A DNA stretch of 64,000 bases from Rhodoferax sp. OV413 (GTDB lineage Bacteria; Pseudomonadota; Gammaproteobacteria; Burkholderiales; Burkholderiaceae_C): contig NZ_FNJA01000006.1 of the NCBI RefSeq assembly GCF_900104385.1, forward strand, positions 337,502-401,501, in the 5' to 3' direction. Under the pieces are notes generated by a model. It saw only the letters and a list, made by a program, of their open reading frames with translations, had not been told where the DNA came from and did not search any database. A program made the translations under genes and the position numbers. This document shows positions 1-6,809 of this stretch, piece by piece. Numbering within the stretch: position 1 is the stretch's first letter; every line of letters starts with the position of its first letter.

Positions 1-543
1 ATCACCGCATCGCGTGAGCACCGCGAACGGTTGGCCTGGACTTCGAGCCACGATTCGCTCACCGGCTTGGTCAACCGGCCGGCGTTCGAGGAGCAGCTGA
101 CCCGCAGCACAGAGCGCGCGGGCACGGAGCCGTTCTGCGCCATGTTCATCGATCTGGACCACTTCAAGCAGGTCAACGATACCGGTGGTCATGCCGCCGG
201 CGATGCGCTGCTGCGCGATGTCGCCCATATCCTGGCCGCCCAGGTGCGCCAGGCCGACACCGTGGCCCGGCTGGGCGGAGACGAGTTCGCCATCCTGCTG
301 CGCGGCTGCCCGTTGCCGCAGGCCCTGGAGGTGGGTGAGAAGCTGCGCAGCGCCGTGGCGGCCTACCGCTTGCCATGGGAAGGGCAGAGCTTTGGGGTGA
401 GCACCAGCATTGGCCTGGTGGCGGTGGACGCTGGCTACCCATCTGCGGCCGAAGTGATGCGGGCCGCCGACGCCGCCTGCTATGCCGCCAAGGAGCAGGG
501 GCGCAATGCGGTGGCGGTGTTTGATCCGCAGGCACCCGCTTAG
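1..543 (+). CDS. Diguanylate cyclase, GGDEF domain, C-terminal part (5' end outside window)
   Basis: The frame is open from the first base of the window, so only the C-terminal ~180 residues are visible. They form one complete GGDEF domain: an N-terminal DSLTGLVNR motif, a DLDHFKQVND metal/substrate segment and an intact RLGGDEFAILL active-site motif. Such domains condense two GTP into cyclic di-GMP. The intact GGDEF signature suggests an active enzyme. No RxxD inhibitory site precedes the motif at the usual spacing as far as I can see. Any sensory or membrane N-terminus lies outside the window. It converges on the tctA gene with a 27-bp gap and no obvious terminator. Confidence 0.93.
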   Translation: MTASREHRERLAWTSSHDSLTGLVNRPAFEEQLTRSTERAGTEPFCAMFIDLDHFKQVNDTGGHAAGDALLRDVAHILAAQVRQADTVARLGGDEFAILLRGCPLPQALEVGEKLRSAVAAYRLPWEGQSFGVSTSIGLVAVDAGYPSAAEVMRAADAACYAAKEQGRNAVAVFDPQAPA

Positions 544-570
544 CGCCGACCAGTCCTTGGGGCGGCGGAA

Positions 571-2091
571 CTATTCGGTGACCGCTGCAGGTTCCAGGCG
601 AATCGGTGTGGGCGTCTTGCGCAAACCTCGCACAAAAACCACCACTTGCCACACGATCAGCGCGCCGATCACGCTGAGCAAAGTTCCGCTGATGGGGCGG
701 GTGACAAAGGTGCTGAAGCTGCCGCGGCTCAGCAGCATGGTGCGGCGGAAATTCTCCTCCAGCATGGGGCCCAGGATGAAGCCCAGCATGAGCGGCGCGG
801 CCTCCATGTCCAGGCGCAGGAACAGATAGCCGATCAGGCCGAAAACGGATGTGGTGTAGATGTCGTCCAGGCTGTTGTTGATGCTGAAAGTACCGATGCA
901 GCAGAAGAACAGGATCGCCGGAAACAGCACGGTGTAGGGGATCTTGAACACCGACAGCCAGTAGCGCACCAAGGGCACGTTCAGGACCACCAGGAAGCAA
1001 TTGCCCACCCACATGCTGGCCACCAGACCCCAGAACAGGTCGGGGTGGCTGGCAATCATGTTGGGGCCGGGCTGGATGCCCTTGACCACGAACGCGGCCA
1101 TCATCAGCGCCATGACGGCGTTTTCAGGGATGCCAATGGCCATCAGCGGAATGAAGCTGGTGCGCGCAGCCGCCTCGTCGGCCGCGGCTTGGCCAGCCAC
1201 GCCTTCGATGCAGCCGGTGCCGATTTCATGCTTGTACTTGCTGAACTTCTTGTCGGCGGCATAGGCGGCGAACTGGGCGATGGTGGGGCCGCCGCCGGGC
1301 AGGATGCCCAGTACCGACCCGATCACGCTGCCGCGCAGGGCGCTGGGTATGATGCGCTTGAACTCCGGCCAGGTCGGCATGAGCTTGATCTCGCCGTTGA
1401 ACGGGGTGAGCACGTTCTTGTTGTCCAGGTTTTTCACGACCTCGGCAATGCCGAAGCAGCCCAGTGCAATACTGATCAGGCCGATGCCGTCCATCAGGAA
1501 CGGCAGGTCCATGGTGTAGCGCGCCACGCCGCTGTTCACGTCGGTACCAACCATGCCCAGCAGCACGCCGACCATGGCCATGGCAAGGCCGTTGAGCAAG
1601 CTGCCCGCGCTGACAAAACTCACGCAGAAGAAGCCGAGCAACATCAGGGCGCAGTAGTCGGCCGGACCGAACAGAAAGCCCACCTCGCCCAGCGTAGGCG
1701 CCATCGTCGACAGGACCACAATCGCCACGGTGCCGCCGATAAAGCTGGAAATACCCGCGGTGAACAGCGCCAGGCCGGTCTTGCCTTTGAGCGTCATCTG
1801 GTAGCCATCGATACAGGCCACGATGCTGCTGGCATGCGGGATCTTCATGGTGATGGCGCTCACGCTGTCGCCGTATTGGGCGCCATAGTAGATACCGGCC
1901 AGCATGATGAGTGCGCCACCCGTGGGGATGGAATAGGTCAGCGGCAGCAGCAGGCTGATGGTGGACAAAGGGCCCAGTCCGGGCAGCAGTCCGATGAGCG
2001 TGCCCACCGTGCAACCCAGAGCGCAGTACAAGAGGTTTTGCAGAGTCAGCGCTTGATCAAACCCAAGCGATAGGTTGTGCAGGATGTCCAT
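571..2091 (-). CDS. tctA: Tripartite tricarboxylate transporter, large permease subunit TctA
   Basis: A 506-residue, very hydrophobic protein of normal TctA length. The N-terminal GLLPGLGPLSTISLLLPLTY stretch and the internal GILPGGGPTIAQFAAYAADK stretch are the two conserved glycine/proline-rich loops of TctA proteins. TctA is the large membrane subunit of a secondary, ion-driven, binding-protein-dependent carboxylate importer in the inner membrane. The start codon overlaps the last base of tctB, so the two are translationally coupled. The periplasmic binding protein gene tctC is not next to it. The substrate (citrate or another di/tricarboxylate) cannot be read from the sequence. Confidence 0.95.
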   Translation of the reverse strand: MDILHNLSLGFDQALTLQNLLYCALGCTVGTLIGLLPGLGPLSTISLLLPLTYSIPTGGALIMLAGIYYGAQYGDSVSAITMKIPHASSIVACIDGYQMTLKGKTGLALFTAGISSFIGGTVAIVVLSTMAPTLGEVGFLFGPADYCALMLLGFFCVSFVSAGSLLNGLAMAMVGVLLGMVGTDVNSGVARYTMDLPFLMDGIGLISIALGCFGIAEVVKNLDNKNVLTPFNGEIKLMPTWPEFKRIIPSALRGSVIGSVLGILPGGGPTIAQFAAYAADKKFSKYKHEIGTGCIEGVAGQAAADEAAARTSFIPLMAIGIPENAVMALMMAAFVVKGIQPGPNMIASHPDLFWGLVASMWVGNCFLVVLNVPLVRYWLSVFKIPYTVLFPAILFFCCIGTFSINNSLDDIYTTSVFGLIGYLFLRLDMEAAPLMLGFILGPMLEENFRRTMLLSRGSFSTFVTRPISGTLLSVIGALIVWQVVVFVRGLRKTPTPIRLEPAAVTE

Positions 2092-2519
2092 CAGAATAAG
2101 GGCAGGCTAAGGCCGAGGAAGTTTTTGAACGCATAGGCCACCGCGATCAGGCCCAGCGCGATCTTGATGTTGCGCACCACCGAATACGAAGTACCGGCGA
2201 AGGTAGAGCAGAACACCAGAAACACGATGGCCAGGATCATGTTGAGGTGTTCGGAGATCACCGCGAACCCGGCCAGACTCAGCAGAATCAGGGCAATGTT
2301 CTTGACGTTGTAGTCCAGCGGCACTGGCGCGACGAAGTGCGAACGCACCACCGTGAGCAGGCCGATCACAAACAGAAAAGAACTCACCATCAGGGGAAAC
2401 AGCCCGGGCCCGGACCGGCTCAGTTCGCCTATCGAGTAGTTCCGCGCCACCACGCCAAACAGCAGGGCAATCGCCATGAGGAACAAGCCTCTGACGAAAT
2501 TTCGGTTCTTCAGATTCAT
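2091..2519 (-). CDS. tctB: Tripartite tricarboxylate transporter, small permease subunit TctB
   Basis: A 142-residue membrane protein with about four hydrophobic segments and the family motif SRSGPGLFPLM near residue 35, which precedes the second membrane segment in TctB proteins. It is the small inner-membrane subunit that pairs with TctA. The ATG overlaps the stop codon of a possible 19-residue upstream frame (ATGA overlap), and a GGAG lies about nine bases upstream. It is the first recognisable gene of a tctBA transcript located just downstream of tctE. Confidence 0.93.
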   Translation of the reverse strand: MNLKNRNFVRGLFLMAIALLFGVVARNYSIGELSRSGPGLFPLMVSSFLFVIGLLTVVRSHFVAPVPLDYNVKNIALILLSLAGFAVISEHLNMILAIVFLVFCSTFAGTSYSVVRNIKIALGLIAVAYAFKNFLGLSLPLF

Positions 2520-2575
2520 ATGTAGCGACTCCAGGGCTGGGCCGATGCGGCGTTGTGATTTACGGGGGGGGTCAT
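2516..2575 (-). CDS. Possible 19-residue leader ORF coupled to tctB
   Basis: A short frame starts at ATG 2575 behind a strong Shine-Dalgarno sequence (AAGGAG, six bases upstream) and encodes MTPPVNHNAASAQPWSRYI. Its TGA overlaps the tctB ATG. The strong ribosome site followed by an ATGA overlap suggests it may be translated and feed ribosomes into tctB. It could equally be what remains of a deleted tctC gene, since the position between tctDE and tctBA is where tctC often lies. No similarity is recognised. Confidence 0.3.
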   Translation of the reverse strand: MTPPVNHNAASAQPWSRYI

Positions 2576-2709
2576 CCGGGTCTCCTTATGGGTATGCCCC
2601 GCGCCGCCAGGTCGTGCAAAACGCAGACGGCAAGGCGTTCGGGTTGGAGGGGGATGGTAGGAAGCGAGGCTTCCAATCAGCTTTCGTTTTGCGCGCCCAG
2701 GCTCAAAAT

Positions 2710-2729
2710 ACGTGTTATTACTAACACGT
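2710..2729. promoter_or_regulatory. Perfect inverted repeat between tctE and tctB
   Basis: ACGTGTTA-TTAC-TAACACGT: eight-base arms, four-base centre. It lies about 50 bases after the tctE stop and about 190 bases before tctB. In the leftward direction it is followed by ATTTTG, so it could be a weak terminator/attenuator, or an operator dyad for a dimeric regulator such as TctD. Confidence 0.55.
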
Positions 2730-2777
2730 GGCGCCCTGCGGCCAACGCTCGTGCTTCGGCGCTGAGGCCGTGAGGGC

Positions 2778-4325
2778 TCAGCTCTGCGGTCCGGACACCA
2801 GAGGCAGGCGCAGGATGGCCCGTAAGCCGGTAGCGCCGTGGGCTGTGCCCGCGGTATCTGCGGCGAGGCTGGCGTCGGCCAACGCGATGTCGCCGCCGTT
2901 GCGCCGGGCGTAGGCGCGTGCAATCGCCAGACCCAGTCCGGCCCCGTGCGCACCTTTGCCCGGGCTGCTGCCCGTATGGTGGAAGCGTTCGAAGACGGCT
3001 GCCCGCTGCGCCTTGGCGATGCCCGGGCCGTCGTCGCATACTTCGGCACTTGCCATGCCATCCTGGGTGCTGACCATCACGGTGATGTGGCCGCCGGACG
3101 GTGTGTAGACGATGGCGTTGTGTACCAGGTTGGCCAGCGCCTCATGCAACTCGGGGCCTCGGGCCAGCACGGGAACCACAGGTGCGGCCGGATCTTCGGA
3201 GAGGGAAGGCGTGCCATCCCGGGCATCGATCCAGCCCAGGTCCTGGTCTTTTTCGTGGGCCAGTGTGAGGTACTGGAGCACGACGTCCTTGGCAACGGTG
3301 TTCAGGTCGGTGAGCTCCGGCGCATCGGCGGGCGGGCTGTGGTCGCTTGCGTGGGCCAGCGACAGCAGTTGCTCGCACAGGCGCCGGCTGCGCGAGATTT
3401 GGGTGACGATGGCGCGCAAGGTCGCGCGCTGCTGCTCGGGGTCTTTTTCGCGGAGCGCAAAGCCCGCCTGTGTCAGCATGATGGCCAGCGGCGTACGCAA
3501 CTGGTGCGATGCGTCGGCCAGAAACCGCGACTGCTGGTCCAGCAAGTCCCGGTAGTTGGCCACGTACTGGTTGATGGCGTCGACCAGCGGTGCCACCTCA
3601 TGCGGAACATCGATGGTGTCTAGCGGTTTGAGATCATGGCCCTTGCTTTGCAACACGGATTTGCGCAGCCGCTCCAGCGGCCGCAGCGACCAGTTCACCC
3701 CCAGCCAGACCAGCAGAACCACCACCAGCACCATGCGCGCGTCGCGCAGCAGCGCATGCTCTGAAGAGGTTGCTTGCGCCATATCCCGCTGGCCACTGCT
3801 TTCAGCCGCCTGGATCAGCAGGTCAAAGGTCTGGCCGCGTCCGTCCACCACCTGGCTTTGGATGGCTACCACCCGCACCGGCTGGCCCTGGTAGCGGCTG
3901 TCGTACCAGACCTGGGAGGCTGAACCCGTAGAGGAGGCTGGTGCCGCCGGTTCAGGCGGTGCAGGCAGGTCTGCATCGCCCAGCAGGGTTTGCCTGGCAG
4001 CCGTGCCGCCCCCCGCGGTCTGGTGCGGTGCCAGGCCTACATACAGGTGCTTGTGCTGCGGGCTGCCGGCGTCGGTTGCTGTTGGGGCCATGAACGATGG
4101 CGCATTCAACTGGAAGGAGCCGTCTTGCGCCAGTGCCAGGCTGTTGCGCAGCGCGTTCACCGATTCGAGCATGGACTGGTCGTAGGCGTCCTGTACCAGC
4201 GTGCGCAAGGCGCGGTAGTCGTTCCAGCTGTCCAGTATCAGCAGGCCCAGGATGCCGGGTAGTAGCAGTGTCAGCAGGCGTGCGCGGATGCCGAAGTGGT
4301 CGGGGTCAGCCCGGAAGGTTTTCAT
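2778..4325 (-). CDS. tctE: Sensor histidine kinase, TctE-like
   Basis: A 515-residue membrane sensor kinase. A membrane segment near residues 14-32 is followed by a periplasmic sensor region of about 150 residues, a second membrane segment near residue 205, a HAMP-like linker, the dimerisation/phosphoacceptor helix FLADASHQLRTPLAIM (His near residue 270) and a C-terminal HATPase domain with DDGPGIA and GAGLGLAIA motifs. The start overlaps the 3' end of the response-regulator gene by 20 bp. It lies between tctD and tctBA on the same strand, the usual TctDE arrangement for carboxylate-responsive control of TctABC, so the ligand is probably a carboxylate. Confidence 0.9.
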   Translation of the reverse strand: MKTFRADPDHFGIRARLLTLLLPGILGLLILDSWNDYRALRTLVQDAYDQSMLESVNALRNSLALAQDGSFQLNAPSFMAPTATDAGSPQHKHLYVGLAPHQTAGGGTAARQTLLGDADLPAPPEPAAPASSTGSASQVWYDSRYQGQPVRVVAIQSQVVDGRGQTFDLLIQAAESSGQRDMAQATSSEHALLRDARMVLVVVLLVWLGVNWSLRPLERLRKSVLQSKGHDLKPLDTIDVPHEVAPLVDAINQYVANYRDLLDQQSRFLADASHQLRTPLAIMLTQAGFALREKDPEQQRATLRAIVTQISRSRRLCEQLLSLAHASDHSPPADAPELTDLNTVAKDVVLQYLTLAHEKDQDLGWIDARDGTPSLSEDPAAPVVPVLARGPELHEALANLVHNAIVYTPSGGHITVMVSTQDGMASAEVCDDGPGIAKAQRAAVFERFHHTGSSPGKGAHGAGLGLAIARAYARRNGGDIALADASLAADTAGTAHGATGLRAILRLPLVSGPQS

Positions 4326-4992
4326 GCACCGTGCTTTCCAGCATATAGCCCAGGCCGCGCACGGTCACAATGCGCACGTCGCCCCCGGCCAGCTTGCGGC
4401 GCAGCCGGTGTAGCACCAGTTCGATCGCATCCGGGCCGGCATTGCTGTCGGTCGGAAAGACCTTGCCCGAGAGGAGGGACTTTTCTACCGGCGAACCGCT
4501 GCGCGCCAGCAAGACCGACAGGGCCGCGCTCTCGCGCCGTGTGAGCTGCAACAGTGTTCCCGCCAGTGTGAAGACCCGGCTGTCGTGGGCGCACGAGAGC
4601 GAGCCGCACTGCAGCGGCGTGTGCGAACTGCCCCGGCTGCGCCGTACCAGCGCGGTAAGGCGGGCTTCGAGTTCTTCGATTGCGAAGGGCTTGGTCAAAA
4701 AGTCATCGGCCCCGACGTTCAGGCCTTTCACCCGGTCCTGCAGCGAGCCCTGTGCGGTCAGCACCAGCACGGGTGTGCGGTTGCCGGCCTTGCGCATATC
4801 GGCCAGCAAGGCCAAGCCGTGTTTGTCGGGCAACCGCAGGTCGAGCACTACCGCGTCATAGCTGTTGCCAGCCAGCAATGACTCGGCGACGGCGGCATTC
4901 TGTGCATGGTCCGGCACGAAGCCGCTCTGCTTGAATACCCGCACCAGCCACGATGCCATTTCGGCCTCGTCTTCCACCAGCAGCAGACGCAT
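4306..4992 (-). CDS. tctD: Response regulator, OmpR/PhoB family, TctD-like
   Basis: A 228-residue regulator. The receiver domain occupies residues 1-115, with acidic pocket VEDEAE, phospho-acceptor D51 in VVLDLRLPD and the conserved Lys in FLTKPFAIEELEAR. A C-terminal winged helix (about 130-225) carries the RRKLAGG...TVRGLGYML signature of the OmpR/PhoB class. It is transcribed with tctE and is expected to control tctBA, although no clear direct repeat was picked out upstream. The region between its start and sodC (4993-5146) must contain its promoter if it is not read through from sodC. Confidence 0.92.
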   Translation of the reverse strand: MRLLLVEDEAEMASWLVRVFKQSGFVPDHAQNAAVAESLLAGNSYDAVVLDLRLPDKHGLALLADMRKAGNRTPVLVLTAQGSLQDRVKGLNVGADDFLTKPFAIEELEARLTALVRRSRGSSHTPLQCGSLSCAHDSRVFTLAGTLLQLTRRESAALSVLLARSGSPVEKSLLSGKVFPTDSNAGPDAIELVLHRLRRKLAGGDVRIVTVRGLGYMLESTVHENLPG

Positions 4993-5146
4993 ATCAGAGC
5001 CGGTGTACGGAGGAAGTCAGCGCAAAGCATCTTCCCGACACAGATACTGTGTGGGCTATGGGGATGGTCTGCATATCCATGGTGCGCTCTCTGTCAATGA
5101 GGTGTCGGCCCGGCTGGCACCCTGCAAGCCGATGCTTTTGAAACCC

Positions 5147-5668
5147 CTAGTTGGCTCGGATGGCCGCGCAGGCAATCCGCGCCCCCGAGTTGCCGGTGGG
5201 CTGGGTGGTGAAGTCGTCGGGGTCCTTGTGCACGATCAGGCCACGGCCGACCACGTCGGTCGCGCCGCTGCCCACCGCCAGGGTGGTGGATTCATACCGG
5301 ATCTTGGCCACGCCACTGGCATCGGCCTGCAGGCTGGGCAGGTCGCCCGCATGGTGCATGGCGCCGGTGGCAGCGCCGTGGGCATGGCCGTCGGGGTTGA
5401 AATGGCCGCCCGTGCCCATGCCATCGCCGCTGCTGCAGTCGCCTTTTTCGTGAATGTGGAAGCCGTGCACGGTGTTGGGCAGCAGGCCACGGACTTCGCC
5501 TTGCATCAGCACCTTGCCCGGTAGCTGGGTGAAATGGATGTTGCCGGTGGCCGTGTTTCCGGTGGTTGGCGACAGACGGGCCGTGGCCGAGGGGCCGGAC
5601 GGCGAGCTTGCGCAAGCGGACAAAAGGGCGGCGCAGAGGGCGGGTGCCAGGTAGCGAGGGATGGACAT
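5147..5668 (-). CDS. sodC: Superoxide dismutase [Cu-Zn], lipoprotein
   Basis: A 173-residue periplasmic Cu,Zn superoxide dismutase. The start at 5668 is chosen because AAGGAA lies six bases upstream and a signal peptide follows at once; a longer upstream extension of the frame runs into non-coding sequence. The signal ends in a lipobox (LLSAC, Cys19), so the enzyme should be membrane-anchored. Metal ligands are visible in HGFHIHEKGDC (His71, His73; disulphide Cys78), GGHF (His89) and GRGLIVHKDPDDF. It converts superoxide to hydrogen peroxide and oxygen outside the cytoplasm. It is transcribed as a single gene or leads into tctD. Confidence 0.93.
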   Translation of the reverse strand: MSIPRYLAPALCAALLSACASSPSGPSATARLSPTTGNTATGNIHFTQLPGKVLMQGEVRGLLPNTVHGFHIHEKGDCSSGDGMGTGGHFNPDGHAHGAATGAMHHAGDLPSLQADASGVAKIRYESTTLAVGSGATDVVGRGLIVHKDPDDFTTQPTGNSGARIACAAIRAN

Positions 5669-5747
5669 GGATTTCCTTGGGTTGGGAGAGGTTTGGTAGA
5701 TGGTTGGTATGGGAGATGTACCCCATGCTACGCCAAAGCCGGCTGCT

Positions 5748-6809
5748 TCAATCGGGCTCTTTGAAGCGCTCGCGGATCGCCAGAATGTCGGGCAGGCATT
5801 GCTGGAAGTGGGCGGCCACCGTGGGGTCGAAATGGCTGCCTGCGCCGTCACGGATCAGCTTTACCGCCTCTTCCACCGGCCAGGCTTTTTTGTACGGGCG
5901 GCTGGACGTCAGGGCGTCAAACACATCGGCTACCGCCACGATGCGTCCGGCCAGCGGAATGGCCTCGCCGGCCAGGCCCTGGGGGTAGCCGCTGCCGTCC
6001 CACTTCTCGTGGTGGCTGCGGGCGATGGTGCTGGCCAGCTGCAGCAGGTCGGAGTCGCTGTCGCCCAGGATGTGGGCACCGATCTCGGCATGGGTTTTCA
6101 TGATTTCCCACTCGTGCGGCTCGAACTTGCCGGGCTTGAGCAGCACGGCGTCGGGGATGCCGATCTTGCCCACGTCGTGCATGGGGCTGGCGTGCAGCAG
6201 CAGTTCGCAGTCGGCGGTGCTCCAGCCCAGGCTTTGGGCCAGCCGGGCCGCGTAATGGCTCATGCGGATGGTGTGCAGGCCGGTTTCGTTGTCGCGGTAC
6301 TCTGCCGCCCGGCCCAGGCGGTGCACCACCTGCAGGCGGGTGCGGTTCAGGTCTTCGGTGCGCACCCGCACCATTTCTTCCAGCGCGGCTTTCTGGTCGT
6401 GCAGCAGGCGGTGGGCGCGCTGGGCATCCAGCAGGTTGCGCACCCGCATCAGCAGTTCCACGCGGTCAAACGGCTTGCCGACAAAGTCGCGCGCTCCCAG
6501 GGCCAGCGCCTTCACCATGTGTTCGCGGCCCAGCTGGGCGGTAAGGACCACGATGGGCGGCAGCAGCGGGTCGTTCAGGGCTTTCAGCTGCTCCATGATC
6601 TGGTAGCCATCCAGGTGCGGCATGTTGATGTCGAGCAGTATCAGGTCTGGGCGGACCTGCTGGTAGCGCTGTAACACCTCGCGCGAATCCTGCACCAGCA
6701 CGGGAGCCGGGTAGCCCTGGCTGGTCAACAGTTTCTCCAGCAGCTTGAGGTTGGCGGGCTCGTCGTCCACCACCAGAATGCGGGCCAGTTCCATCGGTTT
6801 AGAGCTCAT
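5748..6809 (-). CDS. Response regulator with HD-GYP cyclic di-GMP phosphodiesterase output domain
   Basis: 353 residues. Residues ~10-130 are a receiver domain (VVDDEPANLK acidic pocket, phospho-Asp near 55 in LILLDINMPHLDG, Lys in FVGKPFDR). A coiled linker leads into an HD-GYP domain with intact signatures MHDVGKIGIPDAVLLKPGKF (near 210) and DGSGYP (near 273), as expected of an active enzyme that hydrolyses cyclic di-GMP. The ATG is nested in the stop codon of the upstream hybrid kinase (ATGA), so the two are co-translated and probably form one signalling pathway. The longer reading of this frame into the kinase gene is an out-of-frame shadow. Confidence 0.93.
   Translation of the reverse strand: MSSKPMELARILVVDDEPANLKLLEKLLTSQGYPAPVLVQDSREVLQRYQQVRPDLILLDINMPHLDGYQIMEQLKALNDPLLPPIVVLTAQLGREHMVKALALGARDFVGKPFDRVELLMRVRNLLDAQRAHRLLHDQKAALEEMVRVRTEDLNRTRLQVVHRLGRAAEYRDNETGLHTIRMSHYAARLAQSLGWSTADCELLLHASPMHDVGKIGIPDAVLLKPGKFEPHEWEIMKTHAEIGAHILGDSDSDLLQLASTIARSHHEKWDGSGYPQGLAGEAIPLAGRIVAVADVFDALTSSRPYKKAWPVEEAVKLIRDGAGSHFDPTVAAHFQQCLPDILAIRERFKEPD

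Noticed and set aside
646..2073. A 475-codon plus-strand frame opposite tctA
   Set aside because: His/Gln/Ala-rich antisense shadow; tctA is unambiguous on the other strand.
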